A DNA stretch of 64,000 bases from Sulfoacidibacillus thermotolerans (GCF_003144315.1 NZ_MPDK01000008.1:58567-122566); one strand, 5' to 3'; numbered from the stretch's first letter, positions 48,675 to 57,968 are shown. The notes: generated from the letters alone by a model not told the origin. Numbers and translations: made by a program.

Positions 48675-49985
48675 TCATATTACAATATCTTCTAATTGAG
48701 TGCCTGGATGTACGCGCTTGGTTCCCAAAGCCAGAATGCCAGGAATTACTGAGCAAACAACCGTCCAAACGAACACGGATTTTCCCAATCCCAGGTTATT
48801 AAATAACACAGGTCCCGTATACCCGGCTGCGATAAATCCAACCCACGTTGCAACAGATAAAAGTGTCCCGCCAGTGCCACGAGCTCTTGTTGGAAACGAT
48901 TCAAGAGCAAATGCTACAGCAGCTCCCATTTGTCCAATTGCAAAAAAGTAATATAGTGAATAGAATGCCGTAATTGCTAACCAAGTATTTGATTGGGCGA
49001 GAAAAACCCCGCAAATAGCCCCTACAATCAGATACGTTGCACTGACCTCACGTCGACCCAATTTTTCCCCTAAATAAGCTGCACTAAGATATCCAAGAAT
49101 TGCAATTCCTGTCGCCCATGCAGAAGTGGCATAGAGTGAAGAGATCGCAAGGTGATGTTGCATAAAGATCGAAGGTAACCAATCAATGATTGAGGCTGCC
49201 CCATAGTTATAGATGAGTTGCCAGAGAAAAATCAGGATCGACGTTCGAACTAAATCTTTTCCAAAAAGTTGTGCATAGGTTAATTTATCCACTTTCTTTG
49301 TATCGACTTTAAACGTCGCTTTTTCCCTATTTTGATCTGAACCCTCTCGTATGCGTTTCAAATCTTGAAATCGTTCTGTTTCTTTGACATTCCTTCTTAC
49401 CCAAAGTACAAAGAGCGCGGGAACAACTCCGATGACAAATAGCCATCGCCACCCTAATGTTGGAACGACGAGAAGAGATATTAAAGAAGCGATAAACCAT
49501 CCGACAGGCCATCCAATTTGTGCAAATCCGATCCACCATCCTCGATTGTGACTCGCTGCCTCTTCTGCAACCATTACCTGACCTGCCATCCACTCGGCAC
49601 TCCCCCCAATCTGGGTGATTCCCCTAAAAAGAAAGAGAGAGGCAAAATTAAAGCTCAATCCGCTTAATAGACTCCCAAGTGCTGTTGCAAGTAGGGAGAA
49701 TTGGAAAACAGGTTTCCTCCCCAATCGATCCAAAATGGGACCGAAAATAAATGTGGCAAATGCTCCAATAATAAAAATCCCAGTGTAAATATAGGAAATT
49801 TGTTGAGTCGACAAATGAAGATCTTTTTGTATTAAAGGATAGCTAAATGTGAAGAAACTTCCATCCATATTTACTAACGTCCAACCCGCTAATGAAGTAA
49901 ATGTGATTAAAGCCGCATTACGAGTTAGCCCCCCACGCTGTTTTTCCATTGGCTTCCCTGAATCATTTTGAATGGATCGGCTCAT
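48675..49985 (-). CDS. MFS transporter (organic-acid/sugar acid symporter type)
   Basis: About 436 residues with 12 membrane segments and the MFS signature GPILDRLGRKPVFQF between helices 2 and 3, plus the central cytoplasmic loop with many Lys/Arg. The layout resembles metabolite:H+ symporters rather than drug pumps. GAGGTG stands 6 nt before the ATG at 49985. A cre-like operator lies about 150 nt upstream. Its position between HMG-CoA reductase and an SMP-30 lactonase suggests uptake of mevalonate or its lactone. Confidence 0.85.
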   Translation of the reverse strand: MSRSIQNDSGKPMEKQRGGLTRNAALITFTSLAGWTLVNMDGSFFTFSYPLIQKDLHLSTQQISYIYTGIFIIGAFATFIFGPILDRLGRKPVFQFSLLATALGSLLSGLSFNFASLFLFRGITQIGGSAEWMAGQVMVAEEAASHNRGWWIGFAQIGWPVGWFIASLISLLVVPTLGWRWLFVIGVVPALFVLWVRRNVKETERFQDLKRIREGSDQNREKATFKVDTKKVDKLTYAQLFGKDLVRTSILIFLWQLIYNYGAASIIDWLPSIFMQHHLAISSLYATSAWATGIAILGYLSAAYLGEKLGRREVSATYLIVGAICGVFLAQSNTWLAITAFYSLYYFFAIGQMGAAVAFALESFPTRARGTGGTLLSVATWVGFIAAGYTGPVLFNNLGLGKSVFVWTVVCSVIPGILALGTKRVHPGTQLEDIVI

Positions 49986-50130
49986 GTGATTCACCTCTTA
50001 TTATTTGAATTTTCGATCTAAATAACCGCTGCTTCGTTTTCGATCAGTTTGGGTGCACACGCAACACCAGGAAGCACAAAGTAAACTGAATTTTTAATAT
50101 TTAAAAAGGGGCGCAAGCACTAACGTTTGC

Positions 50131-50144
50131 GGTAACCGCTTACA
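50131..50144 (-). promoter_or_regulatory. cre-like / LacI-type operator
   Basis: On the minus strand TGTAAGCGGTTACC matches the CcpA site TGNAANCGNTTNCA except for the last base. It lies in the 187-nt gap between the HMG-CoA reductase gene and the MFS-lactonase pair. It suggests carbon catabolite control of the transporter. Confidence 0.4.
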
Positions 50145-50172
50145 TTCGCTGTAAAATCATGAACACTTCATT

Positions 50173-51444
50173 TTACAAAACTCGAGTAGATGTTCTCTTA
50201 ACTAATTCAAGAATGTGATCATACGTTATATTTTTTTCAGCAATTGCTTGTTTCACAATTTCATCAACCTGTGTTATTTCTGCCCCCGCCATAATCGCGA
50301 GATTTCGTGCATGCAGTGCCATATGACCCTGTTGAATTCCTTCGCTCGCTAATGCCCGTAGAGCCCCTAGATTTTGCGCTAACCCTACTGAAGCAATAAT
50401 TCCAGCGAGATCCTCCGCAGTATGAACCCCCATAATTTTAAGTGCCAGTTGAGCAAACGGGTGAGATTTTGTAGCACCTCCCACAATTCCAACTGCCATT
50501 GGGATTTCCAAGGTACCCACTAAATTTCCTTCTCCATCTTTTTCCCACCTCGTGAGTGACATATAGCGCCCTGATCGACACGCATATGCATGTGCACCCG
50601 CTTCCACAGCACGCGTATCATTTCCAGTCGCTAACACAACGGCAGAAATCCCATTCATAATTCCCTTATTGTGAGTTGCTGCACGATACGGGTCAAATTC
50701 TGCAAACTGTTGAGCAAGAAGAATATTTTCTACAACCTCATGCCCTCCAATCGCTTCAGGCGTCACAACCGTTCGAGCACGAACTAATCGCCGATCCGCT
50801 AGATTTGAAATAATTCTCAAAAGCACACGCCCTGCTGTAATTTGTTCAATAAACGGCGCTACAGCTTCCGCCATCGTATTTACTGTATTAGCGCCCATTG
50901 CATCTCTCGTGTCAACCAAGAGATGCAGGATCACCATTGGCTGCTTCTGTGTATGAAGAACAAAAACCTCAATGTCTCTTGCTCCCCCTCCAAATGAAAC
51001 CAACGTAGGATCCTTGGAATTACAAAGTTCAAGAATAGAAGACCTGTGTTCGTAAATGCGTGCCATTGCTGCATAGGGATCTGCAACATCGACCACTTGT
51101 ACTTGAGCCCGCATCATCGAGCCACTATAAGAAGTTGTAAAACCCCCTGATTCATAGGCAGCTCTAGCCATATTACTCGCTGCTGCAACAACTGAAGGTT
51201 CTTCAATGACCATTGGAACTAAGATCTCTTTCCCATTAATCTTGAAATTCACTGCAATTCCCAAGGGAAGAGGCATCATTCCCACTACGTTCTCAATCAT
51301 GAAATCACCGCGATCAACTGAAAACGGAGTTACACCGAAAAGTAAATCTTTCTCTTCCTTTGTCAAATTCACTTCTTGCGCCACGAGATTTACTCTTTCT
51401 TCAACAGATAAACGATAAAACCCCGGAAATCGACTTTTGCTCAT
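50173..51444 (-). CDS. mvaA: Hydroxymethylglutaryl-CoA reductase, class II (degradative type)
   Basis: A 423-residue class II HMG-CoA reductase. Visible are the catalytic Glu in FMIENVVGMMPLPLG, the cofactor loop DAMGANTVNTM, the catalytic Lys in THNKGIMNGI, GGATKSHP, and the C-terminal catalytic His in QGHMALHARN. Class II enzymes include the Pseudomonas mevalonii enzyme that oxidises mevalonate to HMG-CoA; in some Gram-positives they work in synthesis. No other mevalonate-pathway gene is in the window, while a regulator, transporter and lactonase surround it, which favours catabolism. The ATG lies 30 nt after the XRE-cupin gene. Confidence 0.9.
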   Translation of the reverse strand: MSKSRFPGFYRLSVEERVNLVAQEVNLTKEEKDLLFGVTPFSVDRGDFMIENVVGMMPLPLGIAVNFKINGKEILVPMVIEEPSVVAAASNMARAAYESGGFTTSYSGSMMRAQVQVVDVADPYAAMARIYEHRSSILELCNSKDPTLVSFGGGARDIEVFVLHTQKQPMVILHLLVDTRDAMGANTVNTMAEAVAPFIEQITAGRVLLRIISNLADRRLVRARTVVTPEAIGGHEVVENILLAQQFAEFDPYRAATHNKGIMNGISAVVLATGNDTRAVEAGAHAYACRSGRYMSLTRWEKDGEGNLVGTLEIPMAVGIVGGATKSHPFAQLALKIMGVHTAEDLAGIIASVGLAQNLGALRALASEGIQQGHMALHARNLAIMAGAEITQVDEIVKQAIAEKNITYDHILELVKRTSTRVL

Positions 51445-51474
51445 CTCGATCGCTCCTCTCAGCCAACAAATTAT

Positions 51475-52035
51475 CTATCTCTGATTTCTCTGTATGAAAA
51501 TGGTCAACACTTTTGCTTCTTGTTGATTCACAGGAAGAAAAATATGAGGTTTCCTTCCTTCAAAGTAAGCGCTATCACCTGATGACATGAGATTTAATGT
51601 GCCATCATATAATAAGGAAATTTGCCCTTCTAGCACGAAAATAAATTCATCCTCATCGTGAGTGAAAAGTTCGAAGTTTTCTAAAATAGCTGGTACCGTG
51701 ATTACAGTTGGTTCTATCGTGCTAAAGCGCGAACGATTTGATAATGTTTCATAGGTATACCCTATTTCCTGGCTTCCACTTCGAATTCCACGTTTATCTG
51801 CGGGTACAATCACCAACGCATTTTCCTCTTCTTCCTCTTGAAGAAACCACGCCAAAGAAAGATCTAGATTTTTTGCAATTCGAGATAGTGTAGCAAGTGC
51901 AGCAGGAGAATGACCATTCTCAATTTTCGAAAGCATGCTCTTAGTAAATCCACATCGATCTGCCAATTCTTGTTGCGTAAACCCTTTATTCAATCTGGCT
52001 TCTCTCAAACGCCTACCTAATACCACAAGATCCAT
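51475..52035 (-). CDS. XRE family regulator with C-terminal cupin domain
   Basis: A 186-residue regulator: helix-turn-helix at residues about 8-62 (LNKGFTQQELADRCGFTKSM) and a cupin sensor domain at about 110-180 (FELFTHDEDEFIFVLEGQIS, SGDSAYFEGRKPHIFLPV). GAGGGGG precedes the ATG. Such regulators commonly control small-molecule catabolic operons and bind the metabolite in the cupin. It is the first gene of the HMG-CoA reductase unit. A long inverted repeat about 90 nt upstream is a candidate operator. The minus strand also has TTGACG and TTTATT 17 bp apart. Confidence 0.87.
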   Translation of the reverse strand: MDLVVLGRRLREARLNKGFTQQELADRCGFTKSMLSKIENGHSPAALATLSRIAKNLDLSLAWFLQEEEEENALVIVPADKRGIRSGSQEIGYTYETLSNRSRFSTIEPTVITVPAILENFELFTHDEDEFIFVLEGQISLLYDGTLNLMSSGDSAYFEGRKPHIFLPVNQQEAKVLTIFIQRNQR

Positions 52036-52120
52036 TTTACTTCCCCCTCTGCCAAACGCCTCCTTTCTATAATAAAGCAGACGAATTCTTTCTCGTCAAA
52101 TCGAGAACCTGAGATGCTCT

Positions 52121-52173
52121 CAATCAACGTGTAATATAATTCAACAATGTTGAGTAATATTACACGTTGATTG
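52121..52173. repeat. 17-bp perfect inverted repeat upstream of the XRE-cupin gene
   Basis: Arms CAATCAACGTGTAATAT and ATATTACACGTTGATTG are perfect over 17 bp and enclose a 19-nt centre with its own TCAACA/TGTTGA dyad. The element sits 86-138 nt before the regulator start. No T tract follows, so an operator is more likely than a terminator. Confidence 0.75.
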
Positions 52174-52523
52174 TCGAACATTTTTGATATTTTGTCAATA
52201 GTCTATTTCACAATTTTTTCGATTTTTATCCACTCAGCTTCAAGATTCGCATATCTCAAGTAGGGGGTAAGTAAACGAGACTGACCCCCGTCTCCGTCGT
52301 CTACGTACCCACAACCGCAGCAATCGTTGCAAAGTTTATCTCTCTTGTACCAGCTATCAAATCGGGGATCATTCTCGTTACATACAGTATCTTATATCCG
52401 AAGGATTCTTTGACTTGTCCCATTTCGAACAGGAAGGAAATAGCTATTGCAGGGAATGTATAGAGGCATGTCCACAACCAGACGGGGAACGATTTGCGGT
52501 ACAGTTGCAAATTCAGCGCTTCC
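52174..52523 (-). other. Gap with a weak open frame, possible gene remnant
   Basis: A TTG-started frame of 69 codons (52301-52510) begins 14 nt after the methyltransferase stop and encodes a hydrophobic stretch (FPVWLWTCLYTFPAIAISFL). It has no ribosome site and matches no family I know. GGGGGT and ACCCCC at 52262-52289 form a short dyad. I see nothing else in this gap. It may be a decayed membrane-protein or insertion-element fragment. Confidence 0.25.
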
Positions 52524-53213
52524 TTAGCGATTCACCCTGACAGGAGGATCGATTTTCTCCATCGTCACTTGATACAGACGTCTCGGCAATCTACCTTCTT
52601 CAAACTCAAACACATCAAGAAGTTGGTACCCATCCGCTAGATCTTGAACCTTGTCGCGGTCAAAGAAATGTACGACAAATCCGCCTACCTCATATAAATC
52701 TTCGCCACGATGAATCCCCTGTCCATAGTGAGGATCTCCTTTGTGGCGAGTCGTATACACGTTGAGCCCGCGAGGACGTATAACCCGCCTAATCTGTGCG
52801 GACAACATATGAAGCTCTTCCGTGGACAAAGCCATGCAGTAAAGCATGTGCGAATAGCACGCATCAAATGTATCGTCCTTTAGCGGAAAAGATTCACGAA
52901 TATCGTGCTGAATCACAGTAATTCGATCCGACAACCCAAGTGAACGTGCCTTCTCCTCTATCCATCGCGTCCCTTCTACTGTATAGTCGAGCACAGTGAC
53001 AAAAAAACCACTTTGTGCAAAAAACATGGTGTCACGCCCTTGACCAGCCCCAAGTTCTAGTATTCGAGTCACACCAAGTGTTCGAAAGAGTTCAGCCGCT
53101 CGCACACCTGCTGCACTAGGCTCCTCTCCAAACATCTCCCTGTTGCGCGCAAAAGCATCTTCCCATTTTTGCTGTTGATCTCGTAACTCCTCTGGATTGA
53201 CCGCTGACGTCAC
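52524..53213 (-). CDS. Class I SAM-dependent methyltransferase
   Basis: About 229 residues from a GTG at 53213 with AAAGGGG 8 nt upstream. Motif I is RILELGAGQGRDTMFF, followed by VTVLDYT, DRITVIQHDIRESFPL and FDACYSHMLYCMAL. The substrate is unknown; a small molecule, or tellurite or metalloid-type substrate, is possible. Its start codon overlaps the stop of the extended ArsR frame, so the two genes were once, or still are, one operon. Confidence 0.82.
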   Translation of the reverse strand: MTSAVNPEELRDQQQKWEDAFARNREMFGEEPSAAGVRAAELFRTLGVTRILELGAGQGRDTMFFAQSGFFVTVLDYTVEGTRWIEEKARSLGLSDRITVIQHDIRESFPLKDDTFDACYSHMLYCMALSTEELHMLSAQIRRVIRPRGLNVYTTRHKGDPHYGQGIHRGEDLYEVGGFVVHFFDRDKVQDLADGYQLLDVFEFEEGRLPRRLYQVTMEKIDPPVRVNR

Positions 53214-53584
53214 TGCAATTTCCCCTTTTCTCTCTTCAGATCCTCGACTGCGCGTACTTGATGTTCTACGTCTTGCGTATCGCAGCCAAGATTCGATTGT
53301 TGATACCCCATCTCCTGTGCTAACCGCGCACATAATCGTACGATCTCACGGACCGTCTCATCATTTAGTCAGTAATAACGGAAGGCCGCTCGCCCTTCCA
53401 TACGCACTATACCTACTGACCGTAGTGTTTTCAGATGATGTGAGGTGAGGGGTTGGGACATATCGGCTTCTCGCGCCAACTCGCTAACACTGCGGCAGGT
53501 CGTTGTCAGGTACTCGACAATCTTTAACCGATTGCTGTCCGCTAGTGACTTAAAGATGGCAGCCATGAGATCACGATTCGTCAT
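53210..53584 (-). pseudogene. ArsR family regulator interrupted by an in-frame TGA
   Basis: The ATG at 53584 (GAGGGG 8 nt upstream) opens a typical ArsR winged helix: MAAIFKSLADSNRLKIVEYL, CRSVSELAREADMSQPLTSHHLKTL, GIVRMEGRAAFRYY. A TGA at 53371-53369 follows FRYY. The same frame then continues as LNDETVREIVRLCARLAQEM for 53 more codons to 53210, which is the expected C-terminal dimerisation helix of ArsR. A single change of an Arg or Trp codon to TGA would explain it. The 71-residue product keeps the DNA-binding domain but loses the dimer helix, so it is probably inactive unless the stop is read through. Confidence 0.7.
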
Positions 53585-53699
53585 AGAATGACCCCTCTCA
53601 CTAATTAAATATACCTTTATATTATCATGCATTTATACGATGTGGGTATACTCTCTTTCTTGCACTGTACGGCCAACTCACGAAAGTGATTGAATTCAT

Positions 53700-53960
53700 T
53701 TGATAGACTTACAAACAGATAGCATGAGTCGCAAGGAGAATTGTTTTGATCATGCGTGCATCGAGTCGTTTCACAGTATGATCAAGCAAGAACTCGTCTA
53801 TCTGGAAAAGTTCAAAACGAAAGAGCAGGAAATGAAGCGCATCTTCGAATACATCGAGGTCTAGTACAACCGGGAGCGAATTCACTCATGGCTAGGTTAC
53901 CTAACCTCGGTTGAATTCGAAAGAAGATATTACAAATCCTTAGAAGGTGCAGCAAGCTGA
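53700..53960 (+). pseudogene. IS3-family transposase (orfB) C-terminal remnant
   Basis: The frame reads SMSRKENCFDHACIESFHSM, IKQELVYLEKFKTKEQEMK, then EYIEV, a TAG stop at 53862-53864, and YNRERIHSWLGYLTSVEFE to a TGA at 53960. This is the last third of an IS3-type DDE transposase with the catalytic Glu in ACIESFHS; the TAG replaces a usual Trp or similar codon. The first Asp residues and orfA are missing. A possible element end, GGTGTCCACTTTATAGACG, lies near 54015. The remnant separates arsR from the tmRNA gene. Confidence 0.82.
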
Positions 53961-54057
53961 GCAATAACAGGCATCATGTTAGAATATGAAAACTTACAAT
54001 TTTTCTGTTCTGGGGTGTCCACTTTATAGACGTAATACCCAAATGGCTCTAGAACAG

Positions 54058-54090
54058 GCAAAAACCCATCTCCGGTAGGAGACAGGTTTT
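54058..54090 (-). terminator. Intrinsic terminator of ssrA
   Basis: On the minus strand ACCTGTCTCC, loop TACC, GGAGATGGGT then TTTT forms a 10-bp stem with G-U pairs, a few nt past the tmRNA 3' end. Confidence 0.85.
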
Positions 54091-54094
54091 CTAA

Positions 54095-54455
54095 TGGTGG
54101 AGGCGAGGGGAATCGAACCCCTGTCCGAAGACCTCGCTACACTCGCTTCTACGGGTGTATTCGCTGGTTTGAAGTTCGCCCAAGGAGCGCGCAACGACAC
54201 GCTCTCGATCAGGCTAGTCCGCTTTTATTCGCCGGAGAGACGCGGACGCTGATCTCCGACTATCCCACTTAGGTGACGCCTCTCACTTCCCGTGGGAGAA
54301 GAAGAGAGAGACGACGTCAGCTGCGATTAAGCAGCGAGAGCGTAGTTTTCTTCGTTGTTTGCGTTTGTGTTTAGGTCTGCGTGATTAACGTGAAGCGCAG
54401 CCCCACGACCCGCTACTCATGCTCGAACGATCCCCGTCGAATCCAGAACGCCCCC
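54095..54455 (-). ncRNA. ssrA: tmRNA (transfer-messenger RNA)
   Basis: About 361 nt. The 5' end GGGGGCG pairs with CGCCTCC before the discriminator A and an encoded CCA at 54097-54095, giving the 7-bp acceptor stem. The 3' T arm reads GGGGAATCGAACCCC seen from the plus strand. The 5' part contains the diagnostic TTCTGGATTCGACGGGG. The tag frame ends NNEENYALAA and a TAA at 54329-54327; the resume codon is probably the GCA at 54362. It releases stalled ribosomes together with SmpB, encoded next door. A perfect hairpin ACGTCCATTCGGACGT (54463-54478) lies in the leader. Confidence 0.95.
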
Positions 54456-54565
54456 CTAAGAGACGTCCATTCGGACGTATCGCTATCATAGCACACACAG
54501 TATGAAAATGGTAGCGGTGCATTTTGGCTCGTATGCTGTACAGTACCTCTATAAGCATATTTCCT

Positions 54566-55060
54566 TTAAGCGCGCTGACGCTCGCGAAAAGCGCGCTCGA
54601 TTTCACGGGCAGCATCGCGTTTTGCAATCGTCTCTCTCTTATCGTAGTTTTTCTTGCCGCGCGCGAGCGCTAACTCTACTTTGCAAAATCCTCCGCGCAA
54701 ATACAGACGCAGTGGCACAAGTGAAAACCCTTGTTCGCGTGAGGCACCAATGAGTTTGCGAATTTCCGGCCTTGTGAGAAGGAGCTTACGCGTTCGCAAC
54801 GGATCATGATTGAAACGATTCCCCGCTTCATACGGACTAATATGCAGGTTATGCAAAAATACCTCCCCATGTTCAACGCGCGCATAACTATCTTTTAAAT
54901 TGGCCTTTCCGGCACGAATTGATTTAATCTCCGTGCCCGTCAACACAATCCCCGCTTCAAACGTCTCTTCAATAAAATAATCATGTGTAGCTTTCTTATT
55001 TTGGGCAACAATTTTTACTCCCGTTTTCTCCCCTGGCTTTCCATTTCCCGTATGGGCCAT
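54566..55060 (-). CDS. smpB: SsrA-binding protein SmpB
   Basis: About 164 residues from the ATG at 55060; a longer frame to 55114 exists but exceeds the usual length. Motifs are [22 protein letters not shown] in two parts, [29 protein letters not shown] and the basic tail [20 protein letters not shown]. It binds the tRNA-like end of tmRNA and delivers it to stalled ribosomes. The ribosome site AAAGGTGG is rather far (about 12 nt) from this ATG. It precedes ssrA in the same direction. Confidence 0.94.
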   Translation of the reverse strand: MAHTGNGKPGEKTGVKIVAQNKKATHDYFIEETFEAGIVLTGTEIKSIRAGKANLKDSYARVEHGEVFLHNLHISPYEAGNRFNHDPLRTRKLLLTRPEIRKLIGASREQGFSLVPLRLYLRGGFCKVELALARGKKNYDKRETIAKRDAAREIERAFRERQRA

Positions 55061-55354
55061 TGCTATCGTGTGCCACCTTTCACTGAAAAATGACTTCATC
55101 TTTCCCGCTCCCAATTCAGCGCAAGCTTCCTACCCCTGTTCCTGCCATGCATACACTGTACACCAGACGGCCACATTAACCAATAAACGAGTCAAAACCG
55201 GTAATTAGTATGTCACATTTGCGAATTTAAGAAAAATGTGTTGCATTATTTCCGAATTACATATACCCTAATAGGTGACTAGGACATATATTATCGCATA
55301 CTCAACTGGTTGCTTGAACAAATCGCGCCTATCACGGGACAGGAGGTCACACTT

Positions 55355-56938
55355 TTGATCAACTCACTGCTAAATGATCGCTTAGAATCGACGCTACGCA
55401 ACGCTCACACCTATTATAACCTCTCTACTCCCGAATTGATCGAACTTGCCCTCGCGCGCAAAGAGGGAATTTTGACCGATACCGGAGCTCTGCGTGCTAC
55501 GACAGGCAAATTTACTGGGCGCTCGCCAAAGGACAAATTTTTCGTCGTCGATGAAGAAACAAAAGATCGCATCCATTGGGGTAGTGTCAATCAAAAAATC
55601 GATGAATCCGCTTTCCTTCGCCTATATCATGAAATGCTCGAATATATCAGTCAACACGACGCATTTGTCTTTGATGGTTTTGCAGGTGCTTCCGCTGAAG
55701 CCAGACTACCGATTCGCGTCGTAACCGAATATGCATGGCACAGCTTATTCTCTCGACAACTGTTTATCCGACCGTCACAGGAAGAACTAGCTATGCACAC
55801 GCCAGCTTTTACACTGATTGACCTTCCTTCAGTTAAAGCGAATCCTGCGATTGATCATACAAATTCTGACACATTCATCATCGTGTCATTTAAACATCGA
55901 ACGGTACTGATTGGCGGCTCCGGATATGCTGGTGAAATCAAAAAATCGATATTCACAATCCTCAACTTCCTCTTGCCGCAAAAAGGGATTCTTCCCATGC
56001 ACTGTTCCGCAAACAAAGCACAAGAGAGCGACCATGTCGCCTTGTTCTTTGGTCTTTCTGGTACAGGCAAAACAACGCTGTCAGCAGATCCACATCGCGA
56101 ATTAATCGGCGATGACGAGCATGGATGGAGCGATGAGGGTGTTTTCAATTTTGAAGGTGGGTGTTACGCCAAATGCATAGGTTTGACAGAAGCAGCCGAA
56201 CCGCAAATCTGGAACGCCATTCGCTTTGGTACTGTACTTGAAAACGTTGTCGTTCAAGAACAAACGCGCACCGCGGACTATGCATCTGCTGAACTCACGG
56301 AAAATACGCGCGCAGCCTATCCAGTAGAATTTATTCCCAACGCACGAATTCCAAGTATTGCTGGTCACCCCTCTGTCATCGTGTTTTTAACCGCCGATGC
56401 TTCTGGTGTATTGCCACCTATCTCCCGCTTGACTAAAGAGCAGGCGATGTATCATTTCCTCTCTGGGTACACAAGTAAGTTAGCAGGGACAGAACGCGGA
56501 GTCACGCAACCAGAAGCCACCTTTTCTTCCTGCTTTGGAGCTCCTTTCTTACCCTTGCACCCCATGGAGTACGCAAACATGCTTGGACAAAAAATCGATG
56601 AACATCAGACCTCCGTCTTTTTGGTTAACACCGGGTGGAGCGGTGGGCCATACGGAGTAGGCAAACGCATGAAACTCGAATATACTCGCAAAATGGTGCA
56701 AGCAGCTCTCTCTGGCCAATTAGATCAAGTGAACTGCGTGATTGAACCCTATTTCGGCCTTGCGATCCCGACTCAAATCGCTGGCGTGCCTAGTGAAGTT
56801 TTACAACCAGAACTCACATGGGAAAATAAAGAAGACTACCGTCAAGCAGCACAAGCACTTGCTGCACGCTTCAAAGAAAACTTCAAAAAGTTTTCAGATG
56901 TGCCAAGTGAAATTCTCAGTGCAGGTCCACGCGCATAA
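55355..56938 (+). CDS. pckA: Phosphoenolpyruvate carboxykinase (ATP)
   Basis: A 527-residue PEPCK, the same length as Bacillus subtilis PckA when started at the TTG at 55355, which has AGGAGG 8 nt upstream. A TTG at 55310 lacks one. The P-loop is [15 protein letters not shown], and [33 protein letters not shown] (in parts) and [16 protein letters not shown] are present. It converts oxaloacetate and ATP to PEP and CO2, the entry to gluconeogenesis. It is monocistronic; the 294-nt gap to smpB contains TTGCAT and TATACC about 15 bp apart as a weak promoter candidate. Confidence 0.95.
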   Translation: MINSLLNDRLESTLRNAHTYYNLSTPELIELALARKEGILTDTGALRATTGKFTGRSPKDKFFVVDEETKDRIHWGSVNQKIDESAFLRLYHEMLEYISQHDAFVFDGFAGASAEARLPIRVVTEYAWHSLFSRQLFIRPSQEELAMHTPAFTLIDLPSVKANPAIDHTNSDTFIIVSFKHRTVLIGGSGYAGEIKKSIFTILNFLLPQKGILPMHCSANKAQESDHVALFFGLSGTGKTTLSADPHRELIGDDEHGWSDEGVFNFEGGCYAKCIGLTEAAEPQIWNAIRFGTVLENVVVQEQTRTADYASAELTENTRAAYPVEFIPNARIPSIAGHPSVIVFLTADASGVLPPISRLTKEQAMYHFLSGYTSKLAGTERGVTQPEATFSSCFGAPFLPLHPMEYANMLGQKIDEHQTSVFLVNTGWSGGPYGVGKRMKLEYTRKMVQAALSGQLDQVNCVIEPYFGLAIPTQIAGVPSEVLQPELTWENKEDYRQAAQALAARFKENFKKFSDVPSEILSAGPRA

Positions 56939-56971
56939 AAGAACCAACGCCCACAAGATTGTGATCGAACA

Positions 56972-57006
56972 CGTTACCTCGCCGCTAGCTATCGAGCGAG
57001 GTAACG
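56972..57006. repeat. Hairpin shared by the convergent pckA and PfkB 3' ends
   Basis: CGTTACCTCGC and GCGAGGTAACG form an 11-bp perfect stem with a 13-nt loop. It covers the last codons and stop of the PfkB gene. No T tract follows on either strand, so termination would be imperfect. Confidence 0.5.
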
Positions 57007-57968
57007 CAAACCTGCTCTACTTCATTCCTGCTTGGCATTGCGGCCATTGCACCTAGCTTACCTACAGTAAGTGCCGCTGCCGCTGCCGCAAAGTGACCCC
57101 ATTGGCTCCATCTCTCCTCACTAAGAAGCACGAGTTCTTCCCTTTGCACTTCCCATTTTGCACATTGATATAAGAATGCCCCCATGAACGAATCCCCCGC
57201 ACCCGTCGTATCTACCACAACAGGTGCCACATAACTAGGAACAACAAGTGGTCGCTCCCACTTTCTATGAAAAATAAGTACACCATGCGATCCTCGCGTA
57301 CAAAGGATGACTGCATCTGTCATTTGTGCAATCTGTATTGCAGCATTTACTTCATCGCGCTCTGAAGTAAGCCAAAAGAGTTCCTGCCGATTGACTTTTA
57401 CAAGATCGACAAGCGGCAATACCTTTTGACAAGCATCTTTAGGATCATTTCCCTGCACCCAAAACGCCTGGCGGAAATTCACGTCAAAACTGATAAGCGC
57501 CTGATTTGCACGGGCGTTTTGCAGTAAGCTAACAAGCGCTTCACGAAGCGGATTTTGTGCTAGGGAGTTAGAACCAAAATATAAAATACTGTCCTTGTCA
57601 ATTGGGACTTGCTCCACTTGTGAAACCGTTAAAAGGGTGTCCGCACCTGGATTGCGCACAAAATAATACTGTGATTCTCCGTCGGCGCGAGCGACAAAAG
57701 CAAGCGTTGTTGCTTGCTCTACCCTTGCCACATACTTCACAGATACCCCATATCCTCGGAGCGTTTGCATAAGGTAATCGCCAAACGGATCGCATCCCAA
57801 GCTCCCCACAAACTCAACTAATCCACCTAAGCGTGCGATTGCAACTGCGACATTCGCAGGGGCGCCTCCTGCTTGTCGCGAAAAAGTTTGCGCCTGTGCA
57901 ATTTTCTCTGTCTCTTCCATGGCGATTAAATCAATCAGCGCTTCTCCAACTGTAATTACCCGTTTCAT
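56985..57968 (-). CDS. PfkB family carbohydrate kinase (fructokinase-like)
   Basis: A 327-residue ribokinase-family sugar kinase. Visible are VGEALIDLI at the N-terminus, QAGGAPANVAVAIARLGG near residue 32 and the C-terminal anion-hole/base motif DTTGAGDSFMGAFLYQ near residue 260. GGGGAG lies 7 nt before the ATG at 57968. The sugar is most likely fructose, given GGAPANVAVA; 2-keto-3-deoxygluconate or another ketose cannot be excluded. It is 37 nt downstream of rnr on the same strand. Confidence 0.85.
   Translation of the reverse strand: MKRVITVGEALIDLIAMEETEKIAQAQTFSRQAGGAPANVAVAIARLGGLVEFVGSLGCDPFGDYLMQTLRGYGVSVKYVARVEQATTLAFVARADGESQYYFVRNPGADTLLTVSQVEQVPIDKDSILYFGSNSLAQNPLREALVSLLQNARANQALISFDVNFRQAFWVQGNDPKDACQKVLPLVDLVKVNRQELFWLTSERDEVNAAIQIAQMTDAVILCTRGSHGVLIFHRKWERPLVVPSYVAPVVVDTTGAGDSFMGAFLYQCAKWEVQREELVLLSEERWSQWGHFAAAAAALTVGKLGAMAAMPSRNEVEQVCVTSLDS

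Noticed and set aside
53210..53333. Extending the methyltransferase N-terminus to 53333
   Set aside because: The extra residues have no family match, the region is explained by the ArsR C-terminal frame, and a good ribosome site supports GTG at 53213.
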